Below are positions 25,227-36,406 of a DNA stretch of 64,000 nt, one piece after another. A program made the position numbers and the translations under genes. The DNA is from Xylaria sp. FL1777 (Eukaryota; Ascomycota; Sordariomycetes; Xylariales; Xylariaceae), in contig MU400542.1 in the NCBI GenBank assembly GCA_022578965.1, positions 1 to 64,000 on the forward strand. The letters are read 5' to 3'. How positions within the stretch are numbered: position 1 is the stretch's first letter; every line of letters begins with the position of its first letter. The notes beneath the pieces are model-generated. The model searched no databases and was not told the DNA's origin. It saw only the letters and a list, made by a program, of their open reading frames with translations.

Positions 25227-27800
25227 TTAGTGCATACTGTTTTTTTTTATGTACTTAATGTTATTTATTTTATATTTTTGTTTATATATTATGTTAATTT
25301 AATTTTGTTTATACTTTATATTTTATGCTTTTTACTTTATTAATACTAAAAACATATTTATTATATACTTTAATTTTGTAATACTAATTAACTTTTATAT
25401 TATATAATGTTTTTCGAACCTTTTAAGCCTTAGTTGTTGCATAAGCGCGTTTTTACTTTAGATAATTTATTTTATTGTTAAAAAAAACAATGCATATTTT
25501 GTTACTTTTTTTTCTGTTTACTTTTTTTATGTAATAAGTTATTTGCTGCTTTTATAACTACTTTAACTTGCTAATTTTTTATATTTAGTTGTAGTAGCAA
25601 AAGTGTTTCTTTATTTTATAGCTTTAATACCAATAATACTTTTAATAATATTGTTAGTGCTTATTTTTATCTTTTTAGTATTATTTTGCATTTATATAGC
25701 TATAAAAAATTTAATAAGCTAGCCTAAAAAATCTGTACTAATTATAAGATTTTTTTTAATAATACTTTTTTTTATTTACTAAAGCTTTAATGTATATAAA
25801 TGCTTATGCTTAGCTTAAAAGCTAGTTTTACTTTTGTTTTTTTAAAATTTTAGTTTGCTAAATTAGTTTGTACTGCTAGCTTGCTAACTATTACTTAAAA
25901 AAAATTTGCATTAGCTTTATAATTAGTTTATAAAGTTATAAAAAAAGGTTAATAGCTTTTTATAGATTTAGTTCGTTTATATAAACGCATATATTAATAA
26001 AAAAATAAATAAAAATAATTACTATTAAATTTAAATAGCTATAACTTTTTTTTTTTATATTTACTGCTTTAATGTTTATTAGTAAAGTTATTTGCATTAA
26101 GTTTAATTAAAGCTGCTTTATTTGTAATAGTATTGCTTAAACAAACTTTTTTTGTAGTAGTTTTGCTATTTAAAGCAAGTATTTTGTTAGCTAGCTACTA
26201 TTTATTATTTTTAGTTCTAAAAACTATTTTTAACTTATTTATTTTAAGCGATTTATTTTTTATAGCTAACGTGTTTTTTAACTATGTTAATTTATTTTTA
26301 AAAAACAATAAGTTTAGTTTTGCTAAAAATTATATATATTTGTTTAAAAAACAACTAATTTAATTTTTTATTAAATATAATCGATTTAAATAAATTAAAA
26401 AAAGCAAAAGCAAAAAACTTTAGCAATAAAACTTTTAAAAAACTAGCTATAAATAAATAGTTATTACTAAAGCTATAAACAAAGGTTAATAATTATTATA
26501 ATTATATAAAAATATAAAACATTACTAGTATAATTATAGCTTAAGCTTAAACCTTTTTGCTTACTTTTTTTATTGCAAGCTTATAAAATTAATAAAAGTA
26601 ACTATTAAATTAACTAGCTGCTAAGTTAATATTTAGGCTTAAAATATTTAAAGCATAATAAAACAGCAATATAAAAAGTTTATTTTTATTTAAAGAAATA
26701 TTTATAATGCTTAAAGCTTTATTAATTAAGCTAAGCTAAATAATTATAATTTAACTACTGCTTTTATTAAGCTTTTTAATAAGGAAAAAGTTGTTTCTTT
26801 AGTAAAGTAAGCTAATAATAAGCTAAACTGCTTAATTAAACTAGTTTAAATGTTTTTTTACTACTTGAAAATATAAAAGCAATTTTTTAAAGTTGTTAGC
26901 TTTAATAATATATATAATACTAATTGATTTAAGCTATTATTATTTTAAGCAATAAGCTAAACTTGCTTAAAAATGGTTTTTAATGCTATATTTAGCGTAA
27001 TTAATAATAAAAAGCAAAAAAGCTTTTAGTTTTTAAGTAAAAATATTTATTAGCTTATAATATAACATGCAATATAAAAGCTTAATATAGTTATAACTAA
27101 TTATAATAAAGCAATAAAAGCTATATTAAATTATTAGTTTTTTTTTTATAGCAGTAGATTTACATATATTATATTAATTTTAATGTTTTGCTTAAAACTA
27201 AGCAAAAATAAGTTTTAAGTTAAATTAATAATAATAGCTTTATTATTAGCAAAAATAAAAATGCTATTTTTGCTAGTTAAGCATTAATAAAGTTAATTTT
27301 TTTTAAATAAGCAATTAGTTAAAGCTACGTTTATTAATAACAAAAAAATTCTTTATATATATTAAAGCGTTTTAATTATATAAAAAAAAGTAGTATTTGC
27401 AAAAACAAAAGCTATGCATAAAAAAGCATAAGTTAATTTTTATTAATAATTTAATAATTAGTGCTTTATTTTACGATATATTTTGAAAACTTATATGCTT
27501 TTTAAAATGTAGTAAACATGTTATTATATTTATAAATATTGCAACTTTAGTATTTAGTTTATATTAAGCATAAAAGCAAGCAATAATAATATATAAAGCT
27601 ATTTTTTAAATAGCATAAATTATTTATATAGTTTTATTAAAGCAATACAAAAAATAATAGCTAACTAAAAGCATAATTTTAAACAAGCTTATGCTTAAAA
27701 TAAAGTTTTAACTTAACGCAAATATTTATTATTGTTTTTTAATTATTTAAGTAAGCTTTAAATAATTATAGCTTTAAAAAAGCTTAACTTATTTCATTAG
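25227..27800. other. Interior of the TIR element, left part, no gene recognised
   Basis: AT-rich, stop-rich sequence. The only frame over 60 codons (26133-26363, plus) encodes a hydrophobic Leu/Phe-rich peptide resembling no transposase. I could not read DDE-type or zinc-finger motifs on either strand. Confidence 0.45.
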
Positions 27801-27883
27801 TAATATTAAGAAGTCCTAGTGTTTTAAAGCAAATACGAAAAATCAGCTGATTAACAAGAACTAAGCGGATATATATAGGCCTA

Positions 27884-27920
27884 AAGAACACTATTTTTCG
27901 ACTAAACTAAAGTGTTCTTT
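27884..27920. repeat. Hairpin near the left end of the hAT-like candidate
   Basis: AAAGAACACT and its inverse AGTGTTCTTT form a 10-bp perfect stem around an 18-bp loop containing TTTTTCGACTAA. The last part runs into T-rich sequence. It may be a subterminal inverted repeat of the element rather than a terminator. Confidence 0.5.
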
Positions 27921-28887
27921 TATTATAAACTTTATTTATTTTTTTTTTTACACTATATATTACTAACTATAATTATGCTATACACTACTAGTTAACTTTA
28001 GGCTATGTTAACCTTTCTTAGTCATTAAATTAACGAAAAAAATTTCATTGTACTAAAAAGCCAGTTTTTAAATTGTGTACTAAACTTACTAATTATAGCA
28101 CTATTACTTACTCCTTTTATTATTGCAGAAACACTTAAACTTATTGAGTTATTATTTGTATTAAACTTACTTTTTTTGTTACTATTTACAGAAAGAGTTA
28201 TTATTATAAACCTATTAGCTAATATTATAGGTTATTTTTAATTAGCAGCTAAGTTTGTATTTTTAATGTATTTTAAGTGTAACTTTATTAAACCTTAATT
28301 TATTTATAGTATTAAAAAGCTCTATTTTAACTAATACTATGCAGTAAAAAAGTTACATTAAAACAGTACTTTACATTTTTATATAATCAGAAAATAGCGC
28401 AGCAAAAAAAACATTAAAAACTTACGCTACTTTAACATTAAAAATTACTATCTTAATATTAAACATATAAAAAACAGACTAGCAGCTTAGCGCTATATAT
28501 ATAAATCGAAAAGTAAATCTACTTATATAAAAAGTATTATGCAAAAACCTAAAAGTCTTTAAAAAAAAAAGCGTAATAACTTTTAAAACAAAGCTATACA
28601 TATAAAATCCCGAACTAAGTTTATAACAAAGTTTAAAAAGTTTGCACCTTAAGATTTAATACTGCATTACCTAAGTATTAAAGCTTATATAAATAACGCT
28701 TTTTAACTTATAGTACTTAAATATGTATTACTTATTATAACAAAGCAATAAATACTATTACTAGCAATTTAGCAATAGCTTTATAATTACATAAAAACAA
28801 TAATACGTACGTTAATTATTTTATTATAATTAAAAACTAACCTTAATTTTAACTTTAATTTAAACTTTAGCCTTCTTTTTTCCGGGG

Positions 28888-28970
28888 AAGCCCCTTAACC
28901 TTAATCCCTTTTTTTTAAGAAAGCCTTTTAACTTTAATCCTTTTTTTCTAAGGAAGCCCCTTAAAACATA
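28888..28970. repeat. 33-bp minisatellite, about 2.5 copies
   Basis: Units begin AAGCCCCTTAACCTTAATCC at 28888, AAGCCTTTTAACTTTAATCC at 28921 and AAGCCCCTTAAAAC at 28954, a strict 33-bp period. Each unit ends in a T-rich run followed by AAG or AAGG. The middle unit differs by C-to-T changes. A weaker partial unit precedes the first. Confidence 0.8.
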
Positions 28971-30840
28971 AATTAATTCTTTAATAGCGCAACTAAAGTT
29001 ATTATGCTTATATAAATTAACCTAAATGTTCAAAACAATTTAAGCTTATAGTTTAAGCTTACATTGCTACATAAATAAATGCTAAAATGCTTTTTTATTA
29101 AATAGCAATAATAAGTATATTGTTATAAATAATGTACTTTTATTAAACAAAAATATGTTTTAGCACTACAAATAAATATTAAAGTATTAAAACAACTTTT
29201 CTGTAATAAACAAATATTTGCAAAAATTATACTTTAAATCGTAAAAACTACTTTATATATACTTAGCTAATTAAAACCTTAAGCTATACTAAAATGTAAA
29301 CATAAAATAGCTAAAAAAAAATTGTGTTTTTGTAAAGATAAAATTTCTATTATTTAAAAAAATAATAGTAAAGAAAACATTATTAAATTTGTTATTAAAA
29401 GCAATAAAAAATTCAAATAATAGTTTTAATTAGCACTTTTTTAATAAAAACTATAAATAATATCTTAATACTTTAACGCAAAAAAAGCAAAACTAGTAGC
29501 CTAATTTAAAATTATTATAAATGCTTTAAAATCTTAAGAATTTTATAACTAACGTACAGTTAGCATTTTTTTACTTTTAAAGTTTAATACTATTTTTTTA
29601 AAAGCAAGCAATTTTGCTTTTTTTTCTATAGTAAAAAACAGAACATAAAACATAACAAAAAAAACAATATTATAAGGATCTTTTAATACTTTCTTTATAT
29701 ATAACCCGTTTTTTTTACTTCTTAAATACTTAACTTTTATGTTAAAATTTAACTAAATAAAAAAATTCTTAAAATTTAATTTATTGTTAACTTATAAATT
29801 TTAAACTTAATTTAAATAAACCTAAGATTTAGACCCTTTTATAATAGCTTAAAAAAACTCTAGACGTTTGTTTTTTTAGTTTAGAAAACTGCTTAAAAAA
29901 ACACTTAAACCTTTAGTTTAATCTGCAAATAAAGCCTAGTTTTTATTTTCCTGTTTAATAACAATAATATAATTAATTTTAACTCCAAAATAATTGTACG
30001 GTATATTATTAATAATAATACTTAACACTTGTACTAAATAAGTATAAAATATATATAACTATATCTTTATATTACTTTTATAAAAAAAAAGCTTAATATT
30101 ATTTAATTTAAAATAAGCACTGAAACTAGTATATAGAACTATAAATTTAGCATTAGTATTACTTGCTATTATCGAATATTTTAAGCTTTTTTTGTTTTAA
30201 CTTATAAAAAAAACAACATAGCGCTTTACTTGTTAAACCTAATTAATAAAGCAAGCAAATTAATACAAAGCTAATTGCCTTTAAGAACTAAAGTATTAAT
30301 AAAACCTTTTATAACAGCTATAAACTATGTTAGCAATACATAATAAAGAATTGTTATTGTATTATAATTTGTTAGCAATAAATTACTGCTATAAACAAAA
30401 CAAAAATTCTTATAGAATTAACAACGTAAAACAAAATAATATATATAACTAAGAAAAACAACAATAGGTTGCTTCTTAATAACTTTAATATTAATGTTAA
30501 TAACAAGGTTAATAACTTATAAAACAAATTGTTTATTTTCGTAAAGTATTATAAAAAAATCAATTATATTAATAGGTATGCTTATATAAATATTAACTAT
30601 ATATTAAAACAGAAGATTATAAAAAACTAATATATAAAACAGACAATACAACTAAGAACTAAAATGTAATATATAAAAAACAAAACAAATAGTACTAACT
30701 ATAAAATAAAAAAAAAGATCTATAAAAACTAAACACGAAATTTAAACGAACACAAAAAACAACAACAAAGGTTAAACAACTCTAATTTATAAACGCAGAT
30801 CCTAATGCAATATAAAATAGCTAAGCACTATTGCTTAAAT

Positions 30841-30906
30841 ATGCAATGCTTAGCAGTTAAAGCACACCTATAAATGCAACGCTTTGCAATTAAAGCACAT
30901 CCATAA
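30841..30906. repeat. 33-bp tandem duplication near the right end of the hAT-like candidate
   Basis: Two adjacent 33-bp units, starting ATGCAATGCTTAGCAGTTAA at 30841 and ATGCAACGCTTTGCAATTAA at 30874, both continuing AGCACA-C-ATAA. Confidence 0.8.
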
Positions 30907-31832
30907 ATAGAAACATTATTAATAAATCCTTGTTAAATGTTAATAATAACCATAGTACCACGCATAAGCAAAAACACCAAAACACCACACATTAGGACTA
31001 TAATATTAAATTGCTTATAAAGCTATATTAAATATAAATAATTTTTTTTTAATAAACATTAAATATTATATTAATAACTGTTTAGTTTTTATTAAACTTA
31101 AGATTTTATATTATTATAAGGTTTACTTTAAGTTAGCATATGCAAGCTTTTTTAATAAATTAAACATTTATTTATGTTAAAAGTTGCAAAAATTATTATT
31201 AAAAAATATATATAAATAAATCTACAACTTTAAAATTACTATAATGCTTTATAGTTAACTAAAAAACTTTATAAAAGCAATTTTTAGTAAGCTTATAATT
31301 AAACTAAGTAAGCTACTAAGCAAAGCTTTAAAAAAACAGCTAATAAGCTAAAAATAAGATTGCTTACTAAATAGCTAAAATAAATTAACTTTAGTTAAGC
31401 TTAAGCAAAACAAAAGCTAATATAGCAGTACTAAAAAAAACAATAGTTATTTTTTTATTTAGCGCTAAACATATAGTTAATTAATAGTGCTTAAAGTAAA
31501 AAAAACTATAAGTAGCAAGTTTAGCAAGCATTAAATGCAGCTTAGTATTTAAAAATAAAAAAATTAATAAAAGCTAAAATAATTAAATTAATAAATACTT
31601 AATATAACCGTTTATAATAGTTTAATAATGTTTTATAAGTAAAAACTACTGTTATAACATATAAAATGTTAATATTTAAAAGCTAACATGTTATATAAAT
31701 AGTTTATTATAATACTTATATTAAAAAGTCTGCATAAAAATAATGCTGTTAAAAAAAGAATTAAGCTAAAAATTTAATTAGTTGTATAAATGTAAAAAGT
31801 AGGTTTATTAAAGCAAGAAGTACTATAAAGTC

Positions 31833-31918
31833 CGTTTTTTAATTAAGCTAATAAAAGCATTAAATGTTTATAAAATCATATGTTTATATTAATTCTTTAT
31901 ATGTTTATATTAATTTCC
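31833..31918 (-). repeat. Right terminal inverted repeat
   Basis: Inverse of 25141-25226, ending TTAATTTCC. It is followed by the TTAATTT target duplicate and then by the resumption of LINE copy C. Confidence 0.85.
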
Positions 31919-31925
31919 TTAATTT

Positions 31926-34200
31926 TTATTATTTATTATAAAACTTAAAAAGCAAAAAAAGCTAAAAAATAAATAAACTGCTTAAGTTTATTATATAATA
32001 AAATTTTATATTAAATATTTTTTTAAAAAAAATAACTAAAATAAAATATAAACAAAAAAGCTTAATAATAAACTTTGTATAAATGTTTAATAATTTAGCT
32101 ATTATTTATTAAAAGAACTTAAAGTAGCTAAGTTTTAATTATAAAGGATTAAAAGTAATAATTAATTTAAAAGTAGTTTTATAAAAATATTTAAAAAAAG
32201 CAAAAAAATAAAACTAGCTTTAATTAAATAAAAATAAAGCAGCTATAAAAATAAAACCTATTAGTATAAAAAAACATACGTTATATATACTTAGTAAACT
32301 AAATAATGCTTTTAATTTTTTAATTTAGCAATTAGTAAAAATAGCAAATAAAATAACGCTTAAAAAAACTATAGAAAAAAAACATTAAGTATTACTTTAG
32401 TAATTTTTAAAAATAATTAAAACAAAAAAAAAAGCAAAGCAAATATATTGCAAATTTTAAAGCAAAAAAACTAAAGTAATATTGCAAGCTTTTAAAAAAA
32501 AAAAAAAAGCTTTTAGTAATAAAATAAAAAAAGCGCAAAAATATAGCTAAAAATAAGCATTTATAAAAGCATTTAAAAATTTAAAATTATTATAAAGCTT
32601 AATTAAATAAGTAAAGTTTGCTTATAAGCTAGCTTTAAAAATTATTATAATTTTATTACTAAAATAAATAAAAAATAAGTTGCTTTTTGTTAATACTTTT
32701 AAAAAAAAATTAGCTTTACTAATAAAACGCTTTTTTTTTGTATTATTAGTAAACTTATTTAATATACTTAAAAAAAACCTAATTTATAATAGCTACTAAA
32801 AGTTTATAATTAATATTAATACAAAAAAAAAAATATAATATTGTTTATATAAAAGCTAATATTATAAAAAGGATTAAAAAATAACTTATTACTTAATAAC
32901 TTTTTTAAAGCTTATAAACTTATTTTAGCAAAAGAAATAGCAATATTATATCTTGCTAGCTTTTTATTAAAGTATTATTTAATGCGATTTAAATAAGCAA
33001 AAATAATAATTATATTTAAACTTAAAAATTTAAAAAAAAAATTAAAAAAACAGCTAAAAACTAGCGCTTTATTATGTTTTTTTATATAATAAAAAAACTA
33101 CTAAAAAAAAGCTATATTAGTATATAATAAAAATAACTAAGCAAAAAGTTTTTTTGTTAAACAATTAAATAAATAACAAATAAAACAAATTAATAAATAT
33201 AGCTATTAAACTAATATTAAAAATAATAAAAAAAGCAATTAGTATAAAAAGCATAGTATTTTTATTATAGTTAAATATTATAAAAGCTTTTAATATTATT
33301 AATAAAAAAAAATAATATATATTTTATAGTAAAAAAGCTTTTTTTTTTAAATAGTTATATAAGTAAACTTTTTTATATTAAACTATATAATGCGCTTTTG
33401 CTTTAATAAAGCAGTATTTTAGCTAATAGTACTAAAAGCTAAAGTTTTTTAAAAGTTTTTACTTTTATTTCTTTTTTTTTTTATATATTTTAATATTATA
33501 TAATAATTTTATTATATATTAAAAGCTAATAGTAATTAATTTTACTAATAATATTAACTTTATTATAATAAACTTAAATATAAAATAAAACTATAAAGCT
33601 TTAAAAGCAGTATAAAAAACGTATAAAAGCTAAGCAAAACAACATAAAATAAAGTTTATACTACAAAAAAGCAAATTAATGCATTTTTTTAATAATAAAG
33701 CAGCATTTATATAAATAGTATACTTTTTTAACATAATAATATATTTAAAAAATAGCACAAAGTTTTTAAAAGTATAATTTAATAAAAACATAAAATAAAA
33801 GAAATATATAGTAACGCTTAAAAGAAAACTAAGCATTTAATTATATATAATAATTAAGCTATAAAGCTTTATATAAAGCAATAATATAATAAAAATAAAG
33901 CAAATATATGTTATAATAATATAAAGCATTTTAGCTTATAGTATAATAACTTAATATAAAAACTTTAAAAAAAACAAAGCAAAAAGTATTGTTAACTTAT
34001 TAGCAGCAATTTAAAATAAGTGCTTTAAATAAATAGCTAAAGCTTTTAAAGCAACTAAAATAAAATATTTAAAAACTAAAATAAAAATTCTTTTTATTAA
34101 CTTATATTTTAGTAATAAAGTAATAATTTATAAATATTATATAAAAAGCTTAATAACTAAAAAGTTAATTTAAAAAGCAATAAAAAAAAATTAAAACTTT
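31926..34200 (+). pseudogene. LINE ORF2 remnant (endonuclease-RT connector and RT)
   Basis: Read through stops on the plus strand, about 32390-32640 gives Lys-rich sequence (YCKF-SKKTKVILQAFKKKKKAFSNKIKKAQKYS). It resembles the basic linker between endonuclease and reverse transcriptase in Tad/I-type LINEs (AK--YW---L----). Around 32720-32790 the frame reads LLIKRFFFVLLVNLFNI, which fits the KA--L---FFP...ADL-DI landmark that precedes the RT core. I did not find an unambiguous catalytic (F/Y)ADD box, which would be FANN-like after mutation. Short frames on the minus strand (33630-33836, 34606-34809) are antisense shadows. Confidence 0.5.
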
Positions 34201-35132
34201 TATTTAAAATATAAAAGCTTAAAAAGCTAAAAACTAAACAAAAGGCAAGCTTATAAACAATAATAAAAGCATAACTAAAAAAGATTTAACGTTAGCTTTA
34301 AACTTTTAGCAAAAAAAGTAATTAAAAAAAAAAACTTAAAATTGCATTAAAAAAAAAATAAGCAAATAAAGCTAAACTAAAATAAACAGTAGTTATTTAG
34401 CTATAATTAAACAAAAGCTAAATAAAAATAAAGCTTTTAAAAAGTATAGCAAATTATTAAAGCATAAAGCAGTTATAATAATATAAATATGCACTAAAAA
34501 AATAAAGCTAAAAGGATTTTTACATAAAAAAAAAGTTTTAAGCTTTTTTATGCTTTTTTATAAATGCACAAAAAAGAAAAAAACCTTTTAGCATATAGTT
34601 TTATATTATAGCTTATTAAAAAACAAAAAAAAGCAACTATAAAAAAGCTTTATAGCTAAACTATTATAAACTAATAAAAACTTATAACTAGGTATAAAAA
34701 AGCTTAAAGCTATAAACGTTATTATAAAATAACTATTAGCTATTAATAAAATAATAATATATAATAAAGTAGTTAAAAAAAAAAAAGAAAAAAAAAAGAA
34801 AAAAAGCAAGTAATAACGAAAAAACTAGCAAAAAAAGCAAAAGGGCTTTTTTAAAAGTTTTAAAAAACAAAAAAAAAGCTTTTTATATGCTTTTTAAAAA
34901 AGCAAAAAGTCTAAAAGCTTTAAAAAAGGTTTTTTTGCTTTTTAACTATTATTTTTTGTTTAATAAGCTAATTAATAAAAACTAGTTATTATAAAGTAAA
35001 AACACTTTAAAGTAATAGCATAAACAATATTACATAAGGTTTTTATCCGGCTTTTTATATAGTTTTACTTATAAGTACACAAGTAAAAAAACCGCGCAAT
35101 AAAGCAGTACAGCAAATTATTAATAATAATAA

Positions 35133-35145
35133 TTAAGCTAGCTTT
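35133..35145. repeat. Target-site duplication, right side of LINE C
   Basis: Exact copy of TTAAGCTAGCTTT at 23201-23213, directly after the TAA-repeat tail. Confidence 0.75.
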
Positions 35146-35646
35146 CGCTAAATAAAAAAGCAACAATATTTAAAGTTTTGCTTATTATATATAAAAGCAA
35201 CTAAAAATAGTTTTTAAAGCAAATATATATATTAAATTTTTTATAATTTTTATTAATTTATAGTTATATTTATATAGTTATTTAAAATTTAAAATGCTAT
35301 ATTTTATAAGCATTATAAACAGTTATTAATAATAGCTATAAATAAAAAGTATATAAAGTTTTACTTTTTTTTTTTTTGCTATATTATTTTAAAATAAAAG
35401 TTTTATATATATATTAATTATACATTTATTATTTAATTATAAAACTGCTTATTTTATAAGTTTAAAAATAAAATAGCTAAATTTTTTAAAGCTAATATAA
35501 TAATTATAGCAGTTAAAAAAAACTTTATGCTTAAAAACTTTAAAAAACAAATAGTTTTAACTAAAAATATTTTTATTTGCTTAACTAAAAAAGAAACTAA
35601 ATTAAAACATAAATAAAAACATTTTTTTAAGCTAACTTTATTATTT
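35146..35646. other. AT-rich tract with no recognisable gene
   Basis: About 500 bp of stop-rich AT sequence between LINE C and the SINE-like element. Nothing identifiable. Confidence 0.5.
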
Positions 35647-35659
35647 AGTTTATTAAATA

Positions 35660-36393
35660 ATAATTTGTATTACTTGGATAGACGGCCTATTAGCCATGCT
35701 AGTAGATATCTAGTAAAACTTTATATAAGTAAAAACCTTTTTTAAGGCAAAAACTACTTATATATGCAAAATATGCAACAGTTTTGCTACAGATTTTATT
35801 AATTTGCTGCTTTTTTTATATAATACTTCGCTTTAAATTTTATACGCTAAGTTAGCAGCGCTTTTACTTCGCAATGCAAAAGTATAAAAATTAGCGCGCT
35901 AATAAAAAAGTTTTTTATTAATTAGTAGTAAAAGCGCTTCTTTGCTAGCCCTAAGTTTTATAAGCTATAAATAATATAGTGTTAAGTAGATTTTAAGCAT
36001 TATACAGCGCTATATTTTTTGTAAATTGCTTAGCGCTAAGCAGTAAGCTTTAAGTTCTAATTATGCTAAAAATACAAGCTGTTTATTACACAAAAAAACT
36101 AATGTTTATATAGCATTAGCAGCAAAAGCTAAAGCTGCTTGTTTTTATAATAGCTAATACATTAAATTAATTACTTACGTTGCTGCACTAGCAAAAAAGC
36201 AAAATCTTTAAACTTTTAGCTTAGCTATTTAACTTTTAATTTTTATGCTTTTAGTGCAGCAAGCGTGCAGTTTAAACCAAGCTAAAAGTAAACCAACTTT
36301 TGCTCTAAGGCAAAGCAACTGCAAACCAAGCAAAACTTAAACCTATAACTTTAAAAAAAGTAGCCAAGCGTATGCCACTGCGCCACTAGGCCT
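35660..36393 (-). mobile_element. SINE-like retroelement with a tRNA-type head, 734 bp
   Basis: Flanked by an exact 13-bp duplication AGTTTATTAAATA (35647-35659 and 36394-36406). On the minus strand the element starts GGCCTAGTGGCGCAGTGGC, which contains a perfect pol III A box (TGGCGCAGTGG, 36385-36375). A B-box-like GGTTTAAGTTT follows at 36343-36333, equivalent to GGTTCGA-TCC with transition changes. The 31-bp spacing between boxes is normal for a tRNA gene. The 3' body is unrelated to tRNA and carries inverted AGCGCTTTTAC/GTAAAAGCGCT blocks. It has no coding capacity. It would depend on a LINE for mobility; whether it uses the LINE family here is unknown, as the tails do not obviously match. 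Confidence 0.68.
36333..36385 (-). promoter_or_regulatory. Internal pol III promoter (A and B boxes) of the SINE-like element
   Basis: The A box TGGCGCAGTGG at 36375-36385 is intact. The B box at 36333-36343 reads GGTTTAAGTTT on the minus strand, with about four transitions from GGTTCGA-TCC. RIP appears to have disabled the B box while sparing the A box. Confidence 0.6.
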
Positions 36394-36406
36394 AGTTTAT
36401 TAAATA

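Larger units (their letters stand above)
27809..31000. mobile_element. Candidate hAT-like element nested inside the TIR element
   Basis: An 8-bp sequence TAATATTA occurs at 27801-27808 and again at 31001-31008. Just inside lie AGTCCTAGTGTTTTA on the left and, inverted, AGTCCTAATGTGTGG on the right. An 8-bp duplication with short imperfect inverted ends is the hAT pattern. The interior is noticeably less AT-rich than the flanks, and both subterminal regions carry 33-bp direct repeats. No hAT transposase motif is legible. Because the duplicate is an AT-only palindrome, a chance match cannot be excluded. Confidence 0.4.
25141..31918. mobile_element. DNA element with 86-bp terminal inverted repeats, superfamily unresolved
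   Basis: The ends 25141-25226 and 31833-31918 are near-perfect inverted repeats beginning GG(G/A)AATTAATA. They are flanked by TTAATTT at 25134-25140 and 31919-31925. The empty site is visible in LINE copy A, so the boundary is firm. Each TIR holds two tandem copies of a 17-22-bp AATTAATATAAACATAT-type motif, which could be transposase binding sites. The element is 6778 bp including the nested candidate at 27809-31000, so about 3.6 kb on its own. No transposase motif could be read. A 7-bp duplication does not cleanly match hAT (8), Mutator (8-11) or piggyBac (TTAA). Confidence 0.75.
23214..35132 (+). mobile_element. LINE copy C, full length, split by a TIR element, RIP-degraded
   Basis: Complete copy of the family also present at 1-4975 and 55050-58778, flanked by an exact 13-bp duplication (23201-23213, 35133-35145). 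It is interrupted by 25141-31918; without that insertion and its 7-bp duplicate the element is about 5.13 kb. The 3' end is a short TAATAATAATAA tail at about 35118-35132, the simple-repeat tail common to many LINEs. The region after the insertion reads on the plus strand like the connector and start of a Tad-type reverse transcriptase. No LTRs or inverted ends are present, and copy B is 5'-truncated at exactly the end expected for a LINE in this orientation. Assignment to a Tad-like clade is an inference. Confidence 0.78.

Noticed and set aside
26133..26363. 76-codon plus-strand frame with membrane-like composition
   Set aside because: The composition follows from T-rich DNA. No start context, no homologue I recognise and no paralogous copy to test conservation.
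34606..34809. 67-codon Phe-rich frame
   Set aside because: Antisense within LINE copy C, starting in an A/T homopolymer region.
36333..36393. A functional tRNA gene
   Set aside because: A and B boxes are present, but the B box is mutated, the acceptor stem does not pair with a 3' partner at tRNA distance, and the sequence continues into a 734-bp unit with its own target duplication.
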